A DNA stretch of 44,920 nucleotides from Candidatus Kaiserbacteria bacterium GW2011_GWA2_52_12 (GTDB taxonomy: Bacteria > Patescibacteriota > Minisyncoccia > Phycocordibacterales > UBA2100). The notes beneath the pieces are model-generated. The model saw nothing but the letters and a program-made list of their open reading frames with translations. It searched no databases and was not told the DNA's origin. Position numbers and translations under genes: made by a program. This document shows, piece after piece, positions 16,116 to 24,284 of the stretch. The stretch spans positions 1 through 44,920 of the forward strand of contig LCQW01000002.1 of assembly GCA_001004345.1 (NCBI GenBank), in the 5' to 3' direction. Position 1 is the first letter of the stretch. Each line of letters starts with the position of its first letter.

Positions 16116-16124
16116 ATGCTAGCA
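16116..16124 (-). promoter_or_regulatory. Extended -10 box of guaC
   Basis: Minus strand TGC TAGCAT, 10 nt before ATG 16105; it overlaps the upstream in-frame ATG at 16117. Confidence 0.5.
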
Positions 16125-16143
16125 CGGTTTTAGTGGGCAAATA

Positions 16144-16174
16144 TCGATGATTGATTTACGAAATCAATCATCGA
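16144..16174. repeat. Family A palindrome copy 2, extended
   Basis: Arms TCGATGATTGATTT and AAATCAATCATCGA (14 bp, perfect) around ACG. It lies between divergent guaC and the zinc-finger gene and ends 3 bases before the TTGACA box of the latter, so it could influence either promoter. Confidence 0.9.
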
Positions 16175-16177
16175 AGC

Positions 16178-16206
16178 TTGACAGGTAGATATCGAAGTGG
16201 TATCAT
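16178..16206 (+). promoter_or_regulatory. Promoter of the zinc-finger gene
   Basis: TTGACA, 17-bp spacer ending TGG, TATCAT; the ATG is 9 nt further on, leaving a leader of about 2 nt. Confidence 0.85.
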
Positions 16207-16215
16207 GGTTTATCT

Positions 16216-16644
16216 ATGAAAAATTCAAATGCACCGATTTCTGGAGGTCAGATTAATGGTGCGAAAATTATACGTCAGATGTATCCCGCTACCTGTAGCC
16301 AATGCGGCAAGGCATGCGAAGTACCGTTTATTCCAAGTCCCGATAAACCGACATATTGCAAAGAATGTTTTGAAAAAAGAAAATTGGCCACGAAAGCGCA
16401 GATAGCTGCGAAGCAGTATGCCGGATTCGACAGGCTCACCGCAAGCAATAATCCGAAGCAGGGAAACGGAGCCGGTGATATTAAACAGCAATTGAGCACG
16501 ATCAACAGCAAGCTCGATCGGCTTATCCAAATGCTCGGAACAAAAGAATCTGCGCCCGTGAAAACCGATGAGACAGCGGCATCTGTCAAAAAAATTGCAA
16601 AAAAAGTCCTTGCAAAGAAAAAAGCGGTTTCAAAGAAGAAATAA
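16216..16644 (+). CDS. Small zinc-finger protein with basic tail
   Basis: 142 aa. Residues ~24-55 carry CSQCGKACEVPF...YCKECFEKR, a CxxC-x(n)-CxxC zinc site. Residues ~85-105 form a short coiled coil (SKLDRLIQMLG). The last ~30 residues are Lys-rich (KKIAKKVLAKKKAVSKKK), suggesting nucleic-acid contact. Proteins with this zinc motif are common and uncharacterised in CPR genomes. It has an isolated promoter with an almost leaderless message and a strong terminator, so it is monocistronic. I cannot assign a function. Confidence 0.85.
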   Translation: MKNSNAPISGGQINGAKIIRQMYPATCSQCGKACEVPFIPSPDKPTYCKECFEKRKLATKAQIAAKQYAGFDRLTASNNPKQGNGAGDIKQQLSTINSKLDRLIQMLGTKESAPVKTDETAASVKKIAKKVLAKKKAVSKKK

Positions 16645-16668
16645 CAGTACATAATCTTTCTGCTCCTA

Positions 16669-16712
16669 GAAAGAAACCCGCGAGGCATCGCCTCGCGGGT
16701 TTCTTTCATTTG
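16669..16712 (+). terminator. Strong hairpin terminator after the zinc-finger gene
   Basis: 18-bp perfect stem GAAAGAAACCCGCGAGGC / GCCTCGCGGGTTTCTTTC with a 3-nt loop. The T-rich 3' arm supplies the slippery run; it could work in both directions. Confidence 0.85.
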
Positions 16713-16755
16713 AGGTCACCGTTGACGGGTGCATGGACTAGACTTGTACACATGG

Positions 16756-16784
16756 TTGACATAGGGGCTGTACTATGCTATCTT
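16756..16784 (+). promoter_or_regulatory. Promoter of the DEAD-box gene
   Basis: TTGACA (16756-16761), 17-bp spacer, TATCTT (16779-16784). It lies ~148 nt upstream of the start codon, in contrast to the leaderless genes around it. Confidence 0.8.
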
Positions 16785-16790
16785 TAAAGG

Positions 16791-16931
16791 GTCAAACATT
16801 CTCTATTGGTTTTCGTCTTGGGAGATACCAAGACAGCCCCAGTTTGTAGATACGGGCTAATCTCTCGAGACTGTGCGACACAATTTTAGTCCCGCTCTAG
16901 CGGGAAAAGCCAGTTAACTCTGGCATATACT
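16791..16931 (+). promoter_or_regulatory. Long structured 5' leader of the DEAD-box gene
   Basis: Four consecutive hairpins fit within ~110 nt: GTCTTGG/CCAAGAC (16815-16834), AGCCC/GGGCT (16835-16858), TCCCGC/GCGGGA (16890-16905) and GCCAG/CTGGC (16909-16924). There is no Shine-Dalgarno site before the ATG. Long structured leaders are typical of cold-shock helicase genes such as csdA; a temperature-responsive role is inferred. Confidence 0.6.
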
Positions 16932-18200
16932 ATGAACACTCGTTCTCATTCTCGTTTTGGTGGAGCCCGTCCGATCGGATCGTCCGGGCGGCCCGCCCGC
17001 TCCACGTCGCGTCGACCATCCTTCGGTCGACGCCCTTCGGGTGGTGGCCGAGGGTTTGGCCGTCCGCAAGGACGACGCCCACAAGGCAATTGTCAGCAGA
17101 ATATCCATTTTTCAAAATTCATCAATAAAGGATCTATCGGACAGAAGCTGCAGGTTGTTGAAATTAAGCACGCATTTGCAGATTTCGACGTCGATCAGCG
17201 CATCAAGCAGAACGTTGCACAAAAGGGATACACGACGCCGACGCCGATCCAGGATCAGGCGATTCCGTACATTCTGCAAGGGCGCGACATTGTTGGTATT
17301 GCAAATACAGGCACGGGAAAAACGGGCGCTTTTCTTATTCCGCTGCTCAACAAAGTGGTCAATGATCGCACGCAGCGTGTGCTCATCATCGTGCCGACGC
17401 GCGAGCTCGCGGTGCAGATCGAAGAAGAGTATCAAGGATTTTCCAAAGGTTCTGGTTTCAAGTCCGTGTGCGCGGTCGGCGGCATGAACATAAATCCGCA
17501 GATACGCGGCATGCAAAGCAATCCGTATTTCGTTATCGGGACACCGGGTCGCTTGAAAGATCTCATGGATCGCAAGGCGCTCGACCTTTCAAAATTTCGC
17601 ACCGTCGTTCTCGATGAGGCCGACCGCATGCTCGACATGGGATTCATCGCCGATATGCGATTCATTCTCTCGCACATGCCGAAAGCGCGCCATACACTGT
17701 GCTTCTCCGCCACGCTTCCGCCGGAGATAGAGAGACTCATCGGCGAATTTCTCCATGATGCCATCCGTATTTCCGTGAAAACGCGGGATACTGCACAAGA
17801 CGTGGAGCAAGACGTCATCCGCATTGCGGCCGGAAAAACGAAGCTCGACCATTTGCAAGCGCTGCTCGTGCAGCCTGAATTTCGCAAGGTGCTCGTCTTC
17901 GGCCGCACCAAACACGGCGTCGAGAAGCTTGCGAAAACACTGCGCACCCTCGGTTTTTCTGCGGAATCCATTCACGGCAACAAAACACATGCCAACCGGC
18001 AGCGAGCACTCAAACTGTTCAAGGAAGAAAAGGTCAGCATCCTCGTCGCAACCGACGTCGCCGCGCGCGGCCTCGATATTCCGAAAGTCTCGCACGTCAT
18101 CAATTACGACGTCCCCAACACATACGAGGATTACGTGCACCGCATCGGCCGCACTGGCCGGGCGGGCGAGACGGGCAAGGCGCTTACGTTTGTCGAATAA
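16932..18200 (+). CDS. DEAD-box RNA helicase (RhlE/CsdA-like)
   Basis: ATP-dependent RNA unwinding, probably in ribosome assembly or mRNA turnover. After an Arg/Gly/Ser-rich disordered N-terminus (~1-56) come all core motifs: Q-motif PTPIQDQ, motif I ANTGTGKT, Ia PTRELAVQI, Ib GTPGRL, II LDEADRMLD, III SAT, V ATDVAARGLD and VI HRIGRTGRAG. At 422 aa it ends right after motif VI (KALTFVE), so the RG-rich RNA-binding extension is at the N-terminus instead of the usual C-terminus. The region coding that tail contains GCGTCGACC/GGTCGACGC and CGGGCGG/CCGCCCG inverted repeats. It has its own promoter and a long structured leader. Confidence 0.95.
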   Translation: MNTRSHSRFGGARPIGSSGRPARSTSRRPSFGRRPSGGGRGFGRPQGRRPQGNCQQNIHFSKFINKGSIGQKLQVVEIKHAFADFDVDQRIKQNVAQKGYTTPTPIQDQAIPYILQGRDIVGIANTGTGKTGAFLIPLLNKVVNDRTQRVLIIVPTRELAVQIEEEYQGFSKGSGFKSVCAVGGMNINPQIRGMQSNPYFVIGTPGRLKDLMDRKALDLSKFRTVVLDEADRMLDMGFIADMRFILSHMPKARHTLCFSATLPPEIERLIGEFLHDAIRISVKTRDTAQDVEQDVIRIAAGKTKLDHLQALLVQPEFRKVLVFGRTKHGVEKLAKTLRTLGFSAESIHGNKTHANRQRALKLFKEEKVSILVATDVAARGLDIPKVSHVINYDVPNTYEDYVHRIGRTGRAGETGKALTFVE

Positions 18201-18213
18201 TTCACACATCATT

Positions 18214-18357
18214 ATGTCAAAAAATTTCATGCAGAATGGCAAATGGATCAACAATCCGAACAAGACGGTCGTTGTTGTTTGCGAATGCGGCAATAAATAC
18301 ATCAAAACGAGGGTCGGACAGACCGCTTGTTTGCGCTGCACGGCGAATGTGAAGTAA
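18214..18357 (+). CDS. 47-aa zinc-ribbon protein
   Basis: Begins MSKNFMQNGKW and carries VCECGNKY...ACLRCTANVK, i.e. CxC and CxxC pairs 17 residues apart, suggesting a single zinc ribbon. It starts 13 bases after the helicase stop and is probably co-transcribed with it. No clear Shine-Dalgarno is seen. Function unknown; small ribbons like this often bind RNA or ribosomes. Confidence 0.7.
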   Translation: MSKNFMQNGKWINNPNKTVVVVCECGNKYIKTRVGQTACLRCTANVK

Positions 18358-18467
18358 TTATTGAACATGATGCACCCGCCGCCTTCTGGCGCAGGGCACA
18401 TATTCGACCTACTGGTCTCAATATTTCCTCACTCGATATTTAGTCGCTACACTCGCCTCCGCTCGCT

Positions 18468-18476
18468 TGCTATACT
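18468..18476 (+). promoter_or_regulatory. Extended -10 of the dgkA-like gene, leaderless start
   Basis: TGC TATACT followed by 6 nt and ATG 18483. The ~120 bases upstream (18361-18470) show no gene. Confidence 0.75.
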
Positions 18477-18482
18477 ATTTGC

Positions 18483-18881
18483 ATGCCGTCATCAGATAAG
18501 GACAGACAGGTTCAATTCTCGCTCGTCAAGCGCGCGAAAAGCTTTGCGCATGCCGGCCGCGGGATTGCGGTATTCATCAAGACAACCCACAACGCATGGA
18601 TACACATTGTGATACTTATCGGTGTCATCTTCGCGGGGATCTACTTTTCGATCTCATACATCGATTGGATGTTCCTCACACTCGCATCTGGCATGGTTGT
18701 GACTGCCGAAGCATTCAATACCGCGATAGAGATCGATATCGACCTTACTTCGCCGACATATCACCCCTATGCGCGCGACACAAAAGACGTCGCCGCTGGT
18801 GCGGTCCTTATTTCCTCGATCACTGCCGCGATTATTGGGATTGGAATCTTCGGTCACTATTTTTTAAATTTGCTACAATAG
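18483..18881 (+). CDS. dgkA: Diacylglycerol/undecaprenol kinase family membrane protein
   Basis: Phosphorylates a membrane lipid alcohol (undecaprenol in Gram-positives, diacylglycerol in Proteobacteria). 132 aa with a cytoplasmic amphipathic N-terminus (AKSFAHAGRGIAVF) and three membrane helices (~38-58, 62-80, 105-128). The signature EAFNTAIEIDIDL follows helix 2, with KDVAAGAVL before helix 3. It precedes the histidine kinase gene, whose own -10 box overlaps the dgkA end. Confidence 0.9.
   Translation: MPSSDKDRQVQFSLVKRAKSFAHAGRGIAVFIKTTHNAWIHIVILIGVIFAGIYFSISYIDWMFLTLASGMVVTAEAFNTAIEIDIDLTSPTYHPYARDTKDVAAGAVLISSITAAIIGIGIFGHYFLNLLQ
18871..18879 (+). promoter_or_regulatory. Extended -10 of the histidine kinase gene, leaderless start
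   Basis: TGC TACAAT inside the last codons of dgkA, then 6 nt to GTG 18886. Confidence 0.65.
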
Positions 18882-18885
18882 GGTG

Positions 18886-20169
18886 GTGGAACAAGTGCTC
18901 CAAGTCGTGGCACAGTCGTATCAGCAAGTTCAAACCATTGCTGCTTTTCCGCTTTTGATCGCGGGTGTATTTGTATTGATCGTCGTTGCGCTCGGTGTAT
19001 ACGTCGCGATTGTGGCGCGTGTACGGGCCGATGCGCGTGTCGCGCACCTGGTGAAGGCATACGATACAGTGACAAAAGAGTTGCGAGAAGCACAGAAGAT
19101 AGGTCATTTCGGAAGTTTCGTTTTTGATTTCAGAGATTTGGAACTATCTTCATGGTCGGAAGAAATGTATCGCCTCTACGGGCTCATGCCGCGAGAAAAG
19201 ACTCCCGACATACATACGTTTTTACGATTGGCGCATCCGCAAGATGAATCTGTTGTACGGGAAATGTGGACGCATGTGTGCACAACGCCCGGACCGTTTG
19301 CATTCTCCTACCGGATAGTCTTGCCGACCAAGCAAGTTCGCTACGTTCACGTCGAAGGTAACACGCTGATGGACGTCGAGACGAAGCAGTTGCGCATTGA
19401 AGGAGTCGTGCACGATATCACGAAAGAGATGGAGATCGACCGTGCGAAATCCGAATTCGTGTCGCTCGCTTCACACCAATTGAAAACGCCGATAACGTCC
19501 ATCAAATGGCTTTCGGAAGTGTTGCTGCGAAAAGGTTCGGAGCCAGTTACACAGGTGCAAGAAAAGTACATCAGCAACATTCACGATTCGAGCCAGCACA
19601 TGATCGAGATGATCAACGATCTCCTCAATGTGTCCCGTATCGAACTTGGGACGCTTTCAATGAAGATCGATGAATTCGACGTCAAAGAACTCATAGAGAA
19701 CATCCGTGAGGAGCAGTGGCATGCTGCGGAAGAAAAGCACCTCACGCTGAACATAACGTACGATGATGGTCTGCCGCACCTTGTGGCGGACCGCAATCTG
19801 TTCCGCATGGTCATCCAAAATCTCATTTCGAATGCGATCAGGTACACGCCGGCGAACGGGACCATTGAATGTGCCGTTTCGCGCGCACAGACGGACAAGG
19901 AATTTTTATTTGTGCGAGTAACGGATTCGGGCATCGGCATTCCAAAAGAGGAGCGCAAGCATATATTCGAAAAATTGTATCGGGCGCCGAATGCTCAAAC
20001 GCTCGTGCCCGATGGTACTGGCCTGGGACTCTATGTAGTCAAGACGGTCATCGAGCGCGCGCATGGCGGGATTTCGTTCGAATCAGAGGAGGGCAAGGGG
20101 ACGACATTCTACGTGTCCGTACCTTTCGTGTGGCACGATACTGCGGGTGTGGAAAAGGCACATAGCTAA
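18886..20169 (+). CDS. Membrane-anchored PAS histidine kinase
   Basis: Sensor kinase, ~427 aa. One membrane helix (~17-42) is followed by a short linker. A PAS domain (~75-180) has the PAC-like ending GVVHDITKEME. The dimerisation/phosphoacceptor domain carries the H-box FVSLASHQLKTPITS (His ~197). The ATPase domain has N-box IQNLISNAIRYTP, G1 DSGIGIP and G2 GTGLGLY. There is almost no periplasmic part, so the PAS domain probably senses a cytoplasmic or membrane cue. The cognate response regulator follows 29 bases downstream. GTG 18886 is chosen because TGC-TACAAT sits 6 nt before it; GTG 18883 is the alternative. Confidence 0.92.
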   Translation: MEQVLQVVAQSYQQVQTIAAFPLLIAGVFVLIVVALGVYVAIVARVRADARVAHLVKAYDTVTKELREAQKIGHFGSFVFDFRDLELSSWSEEMYRLYGLMPREKTPDIHTFLRLAHPQDESVVREMWTHVCTTPGPFAFSYRIVLPTKQVRYVHVEGNTLMDVETKQLRIEGVVHDITKEMEIDRAKSEFVSLASHQLKTPITSIKWLSEVLLRKGSEPVTQVQEKYISNIHDSSQHMIEMINDLLNVSRIELGTLSMKIDEFDVKELIENIREEQWHAAEEKHLTLNITYDDGLPHLVADRNLFRMVIQNLISNAIRYTPANGTIECAVSRAQTDKEFLFVRVTDSGIGIPKEERKHIFEKLYRAPNAQTLVPDGTGLGLYVVKTVIERAHGGISFESEEGKGTTFYVSVPFVWHDTAGVEKAHS

Positions 20170-20184
20170 CATACCAATGTGGTT

Positions 20185-20190
20185 TATACT
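20185..20190 (+). promoter_or_regulatory. -10 box of the response regulator gene
   Basis: TATACT with 8 nt to ATG 20199, giving a leader of at most 1-2 nt. Confidence 0.55.
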
Positions 20191-20198
20191 GACTCCAT

Positions 20199-20588
20199 AT
20201 GACTGATACAAAGAAACACACCGTGTTAGTAGTCGAGGACGAAATGGCGACGGCGCTTGCAATGGGCTCGGCGCTTGAGCAGGAGGGGTACGAAGTTTTG
20301 CGGGCGGCGGACGGAGAAGAGGGTCTTCGTGTCGCGCTCGAAAAACATCCGGAAGTCCTGCTCGTGGATTTGAAGCTGCCGAAAATGAGCGGTATGGATA
20401 TGATTCATGCGCTCCGCGAAGACGCATGGGGAAAGACAGCGCGCGTTGTCATTCTGACAAACGTCTCGGACATGGGAAGCTTGCAAGCGGCTATGATGAA
20501 CGACACCTTCTACTACCTCATCAAGAGCGATTCGAGTGTTGCCGATGTTATACGGGCGGTTGCCACTCAATTGGCACCTTCGGCGTGA
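20199..20588 (+). CDS. Single-domain response regulator
   Basis: 129-aa CheY-like receiver with no output domain. VLVVEDEMA contains the acidic pair, Asp ~56 in LLVDLKLP is the phospho-acceptor, VILTN supplies the Thr and YYLIKSD the conserved Lys. It follows the histidine kinase and overlaps the next gene by 4 nt (GTGA), so the regulator and the polyamine-synthase-like membrane protein are translationally coupled. It probably signals by protein contact. Confidence 0.92.
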   Translation: MTDTKKHTVLVVEDEMATALAMGSALEQEGYEVLRAADGEEGLRVALEKHPEVLLVDLKLPKMSGMDMIHALREDAWGKTARVVILTNVSDMGSLQAAMMNDTFYYLIKSDSSVADVIRAVATQLAPSA

Positions 20589-22660
20589 TAAAAAATTCTT
20601 ACGGTCTCCATGCGCTCGTAATTTTTTTGAGCGCTTTTTTGCTATTTGTAGTCGAACCAGTCGCGGCAAAACATCTGCTCCCATATTTTGGCGGCGGATC
20701 TTCAGTATGGGCGGTGAGCCTTCTCTTTTTTACCGGCGTGCTCTATCTGGGATATCTCTATGTCTTATTTCTGACGCGTTTGCCCAAGAAGCGGCAAGTG
20801 GTCGTACATGTGTCGATCATCTCGCTTGTTTCGTGCGTCGCACTCCTTGCGCTCGTCGCATGGCACTCCATTTATCCACCGCTTGAGTGGACGCTCGGGA
20901 CTGATTGGCCTGTATTCACTGTTCTCGTAGCGCTCATCGTATCTATCGGTGCGCCATTTTTCTTGCTTTCGACGACGAGTCCACTGATTCAATATTGGTG
21001 GGGAGTGTCATCACAAAAAGAACCATATCGTCTGTACGCGCTTTCGAATGCAGGCTCGTTGTTGGCGCTTGCGAGTTATCCGTTCGTCATCGAACCCATC
21101 ATGGCGCAGCAAAGCGCGGAAGGTCTTTGGCTCGCGGTTTTCTTCTTGTACACGCTCATGTATGCGCTTCTCGCAAAACATTTTCCAAGTGCAAATTTCG
21201 AAAGAAAGGATATTCGTGCAGACGCGGGAGAAAAAGGGGCGAGTACATCTCAAAAATGGGCGTGGATTGCACTCGCGGCGCTGCCTTCCGCATTGCTCGT
21301 CGGTGTGACTTCGCAGATCACTGATGTCATAGCACCGGTGCCACTCCTATGGGTTGTGCCGCTCGCTACCTACTTGGTGACGTTAATAATCGCTTTTGAA
21401 GGATATGGCACTTCCGGTTTTATGGCGCTCGCCCTTCTTGTACTCGGCGTTATGTATTTCGAGCCGCCGGCATTTCTGCAAAATATATTTTTTCAAGTGC
21501 TGTCGTATCTGGCGCTCTTGTTCTTTGCCGGATTAGTTTGCCACGCCAAGCTCTACGCGCTGCGGCCGAAAACCGTCGCGCTCCCCCTGTACTATCATTT
21601 CGTATCGCTTGGCGGAATGCTTGGGGTATTTTGTATGAGCATTATCGCCCCGCTGCTTTTCAATGATTTTTGGGAATTTCCCATCGTCATTGCACTTGCC
21701 GCTGCTCTCGCCGCGCTCATGATACCGAAAAAATGGTTCTTTCGTTTCAAACCGCGATATGTGTGGGCGGCAAAAGTCATTCTCATATTTTTTATCGCGG
21801 GGATCTTTGCGAATTTCGTCAAGGAAGACCGCCTGGATCCCCTCGGGAGGGGATATACGCTTATTTCGAGCACGCGCAATTTTTACGGCGTAGCAAAGGT
21901 GCAGTCGGAAGAGGGAACAACGCGTACACTTGTGCATGGCAGGACAGTGCATGGAATGCAATTTGAAAGTCCCGATAGAAAATTATTGCCCACGCTCTAC
22001 TATACGCCGACGAGCGGTGTAGGAAGGGCGCTCATGTATGCGCAGAAAAGCCACAGCGACCATCTTCGCATCGGCGTCTTGGGGCTCGGCACGGCCACCA
22101 TAGCAAGTTATTGCCGGCCAAACGATGCATACGTCTTTTATGAAATTGATCCGCGTATCGTCGATATTGCAAAGACGCAATTTTCGTATCTTGCTTCATG
22201 CAAGGGCGCTGAAGTCCGCATCGGTGATGCACGAATGCTTCTGGAGAAGGAATTGCTCGCCGGCGAGGCGGGGAAATACGATGTCCTTGCCGTCGATGCA
22301 TTCAGCGACGATTCGGTGCCGGTGCATTTGCTCACCGTGCAGGCGCTCGCGCTGTACGAGAAGCATTTGCGCGGGAGCGGAAGCATTATTGCGATTCACA
22401 CGTCCAACCGATACCTTTCTCTTGCGCCGGTCGTCATGCGACTCGCAGCCGCACGCGGCTTGAACGCGATGATAGTAGACGATACAGGGGATGGTGATCC
22501 GAGCTGGAGTCCTTCACAGTGGGTCATCGTAACGAACGATACCGAAGTGTTCCATGCAACCGCCTTTGCCAACGTCAACTCATGGATTCCCGAAAAACAA
22601 GGACCGCTATGGACCGACGATTATTCAAGTTTATTGCCCATCCTGAACGTTCCATTGTAA
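20585..22660 (+). CDS. Multi-pass membrane protein fused to a spermidine-synthase-like domain
   Basis: 691 aa. Residues ~1-400 hold about 11-12 hydrophobic segments. The C-terminal ~210 residues form a Rossmann-fold aminopropyltransferase-like domain: VLGLGTATIASY (nucleotide loop), YEIDPRIVDIA (acidic ribose-binding position), and YDVLAVDAFSDDSVP (catalytic Asp region). Such fusions are widespread in bacteria, and real spermidine synthase activity is unproven for them. The start GTG 20585 overlaps the response-regulator stop by 4 nt. Its C-terminal part contains an 18-bp palindrome ATCCCCTC-GG-GAGGGGAT (21837-21854). Kinase, regulator and this protein look like one signalling unit. Confidence 0.85.
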   Translation: MIKNSYGLHALVIFLSAFLLFVVEPVAAKHLLPYFGGGSSVWAVSLLFFTGVLYLGYLYVLFLTRLPKKRQVVVHVSIISLVSCVALLALVAWHSIYPPLEWTLGTDWPVFTVLVALIVSIGAPFFLLSTTSPLIQYWWGVSSQKEPYRLYALSNAGSLLALASYPFVIEPIMAQQSAEGLWLAVFFLYTLMYALLAKHFPSANFERKDIRADAGEKGASTSQKWAWIALAALPSALLVGVTSQITDVIAPVPLLWVVPLATYLVTLIIAFEGYGTSGFMALALLVLGVMYFEPPAFLQNIFFQVLSYLALLFFAGLVCHAKLYALRPKTVALPLYYHFVSLGGMLGVFCMSIIAPLLFNDFWEFPIVIALAAALAALMIPKKWFFRFKPRYVWAAKVILIFFIAGIFANFVKEDRLDPLGRGYTLISSTRNFYGVAKVQSEEGTTRTLVHGRTVHGMQFESPDRKLLPTLYYTPTSGVGRALMYAQKSHSDHLRIGVLGLGTATIASYCRPNDAYVFYEIDPRIVDIAKTQFSYLASCKGAEVRIGDARMLLEKELLAGEAGKYDVLAVDAFSDDSVPVHLLTVQALALYEKHLRGSGSIIAIHTSNRYLSLAPVVMRLAAARGLNAMIVDDTGDGDPSWSPSQWVIVTNDTEVFHATAFANVNSWIPEKQGPLWTDDYSSLLPILNVPL

Positions 22661-22686
22661 AACGATGAGATGATATCTCATCGTTT
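22660..22686. repeat. Palindrome with 12-bp stem and 3-nt loop
   Basis: AAACGATGAGAT-GAT-ATCTCATCGTTT directly after the stop of the membrane-synthase gene. There is no U-tract. It has the same 3-nt-loop geometry as the family A and B elements, though the arm sequence differs, and may act as a weak terminator. Confidence 0.6.
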
Positions 22687-22716
22687 AGAAAAGATGCAAA
22701 TAAGGAGTCGACGAGT

Positions 22717-22722
22717 TAGTAT
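22717..22722 (+). promoter_or_regulatory. -10 box of the glutamate dehydrogenase gene, leaderless start
   Basis: TAGTAT, then 6 nt to ATG 22729. Confidence 0.6.
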
Positions 22723-22728
22723 GACACC

Positions 22729-23997
22729 ATGAATGACAATCCGTGGACACGGGCGCTCGCGCAGCTTCATGCCGCTGCGGATGCACTAAAGCTTGATCCG
22801 CTGGAACTTGCACGGCTGGAGAATCCCGATCGCGTCGTCGAAGTGTCCGTCCCAATATGCATGGATGACGGCAGTGCGCGCGTATTTCAGGGATTCCGCG
22901 TACAACACAACAACATCCGCGGCCCGTACAAAGGCGGATTCCGGTATCATCCGAAGGTGGACATGGACGAGGTGAAGGCGCTCGCTTTTTGGATGACCAT
23001 GAAGAATGCACTCGTCGATGTGCCCTTTGGCGGCGGCAAAGGCGGTATTGTCGTCGACCCGAAAAAATTGTCGGAAAAAGAGCTCGAGCGTCTGACGCGG
23101 GGATTTGCGAAGGCGCTTGCGCCGGTCGTCGGACCGTACGTCGACGTGCCCGCACCCGACGTGAATACGAATGCGAAGATAATGGCGTGGTTTCGCGATG
23201 CATATGAAAAAGAAATAGGAAAAAAGGCGCCAGCCGTCGTGACGGGGAAGCCTATTGAATCGGGAGGTTCGCAAGGCCGCACCGAAGCGACAGGGTTAGG
23301 CGGACATTATGCGCTCGAAGCCATTCTTGAAAAGTTGGGGAGGAATCCTGAAGGACTATCAGTGGCCATACAGGGCTTCGGCAATGTCGGCAGTTACCTC
23401 GCACGCTATCTCCAAAAAGCGGGCATGAAGATTGTCGCACTTTCCGATTCCAAAGGCGGCATATATATTCCGGATGGCATTCAGGATCTTGACGCCGTCG
23501 AGCAGTGCAAGAAAAAGAGCGGACATATAGCTGGCTGCTACTGCATCGGTTCGGTCTGCGACCTTTCCAACATGGAGAAATTGGGCGGTCACGACATTTC
23601 GCCCGATGAAGCGCTCACGCTGCCTGTCGATATCATCGTTCCTGCCGCGCTCGAAAATGCCATCACGGAAAAAAACGCCGGCGATATCAAAGCGAGCATC
23701 GTGCTTGAAATGGCCAACGGCCCGACGACGGAAGCGGCGGACGCGATATTGAAACAAAAAGGAATCGTGGTAGTACCGGACATTCTCGCCAATGCGGGAG
23801 GCGTCGCCGTGAGTTATTTCGAATGGTATCAAAACATCGAGAAGAAGAAATGGAAAAAAGACGAAGTTTTTGTCAAACTCAAGCGCAAAATGCGCACCGC
23901 TGCCAAAGCAGTGTATGACGTCTCAAAAGCCCAAAAGATCACGCTCCGTGAAGCGGCCTACATCGTCGCCCTCAAACGACTTAGTAAAAATAGTTGA
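22729..23997 (+). CDS. gdhA: Glutamate dehydrogenase
   Basis: Interconverts glutamate and 2-oxoglutarate plus ammonia with NAD(P)H. 422 aa, hexameric-type GDH. The substrate domain has the Lys-rich motif RGPYKGGFRYHP, FGGGKGGI, and VGPYVDVPAPDVNT. The dinucleotide domain has IQGFGNVGSYLARYL followed by a strand ending in SDS, an acid-free end that is compatible with NADP or dual use. ANAGGVAVSYFEWYQN is the usual C-terminal signature. The -10 box TAGTAT is 6 nt before the ATG, so the message is probably leaderless. Its ammonia link fits the glutamine-using NadE only loosely. Confidence 0.95.
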   Translation: MNDNPWTRALAQLHAAADALKLDPLELARLENPDRVVEVSVPICMDDGSARVFQGFRVQHNNIRGPYKGGFRYHPKVDMDEVKALAFWMTMKNALVDVPFGGGKGGIVVDPKKLSEKELERLTRGFAKALAPVVGPYVDVPAPDVNTNAKIMAWFRDAYEKEIGKKAPAVVTGKPIESGGSQGRTEATGLGGHYALEAILEKLGRNPEGLSVAIQGFGNVGSYLARYLQKAGMKIVALSDSKGGIYIPDGIQDLDAVEQCKKKSGHIAGCYCIGSVCDLSNMEKLGGHDISPDEALTLPVDIIVPAALENAITEKNAGDIKASIVLEMANGPTTEAADAILKQKGIVVVPDILANAGGVAVSYFEWYQNIEKKKWKKDEVFVKLKRKMRTAAKAVYDVSKAQKITLREAAYIVALKRLSKNS

Positions 23998-24055
23998 TTT
24001 GACAAAAGGACGCGGATGTAATTTACTGCATCACTGCAACCAGAAGGAGATGTCA

Positions 24056-24208
24056 ATGGCGAAAAAGAGTGCGAAGCCAGTCCAAATGCCCATGAGGTCG
24101 TGGGAAGATCTCGACGAAAACCAGCGCAAACTGTGGCTCGAAACCGAGTCAGAATTTGCGCAAAAACAAAAGCGCCGGCTTGCGTACCGTGACGACAAGA
24201 GCCCATAG
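24056..24208 (+). CDS. 50-aa basic small protein
   Basis: ATG follows AGAAGGAGA, a strong ribosome site. The peptide (MAKKSAKPVQMPMRSWEDLD...) is charged, mostly helical, with no Cys and no membrane segment. It lies between gdhA and the terminator-like hairpin at 24226. No homologue is recognised; the ribosome site and clean context make it a plausible real gene. Confidence 0.6.
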   Translation: MAKKSAKPVQMPMRSWEDLDENQRKLWLETESEFAQKQKRRLAYRDDKSP

Positions 24209-24225
24209 CGTTTTTTGCGATGAGA

Positions 24226-24253
24226 GCCCCGCGCCATAGAGCGCGGGGCATTT
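24226..24253 (+). terminator. Hairpin terminator after the 50-aa gene
   Basis: GCCCCGCGC / GCGCGGGGC stem with a 6-nt loop, then only ATTT; a weak U-tract. Confidence 0.6.
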
Positions 24254-24266
24254 GTATACATTGCTG

Positions 24267-24275
24267 TGGTAAAAT
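24267..24275 (+). promoter_or_regulatory. Extended -10 of the DoxX-like gene
   Basis: TGG TAAAAT, then 9 nt to ATG 24285. Confidence 0.55.
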
Positions 24276-24284
24276 TCTTTTGTT

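Noticed and set aside
16932-17100. Start of the DEAD-box protein downstream of the RG-rich segment
   Set aside because: No in-frame ATG with supporting signals lies between; the RG-rich tail is a plausible RNA-binding region.
20426-20584. N-terminal extension of the membrane-synthase protein
   Set aside because: It is out-of-frame reading through the response regulator; GTG 20585 with 4-nt overlap is the natural start.
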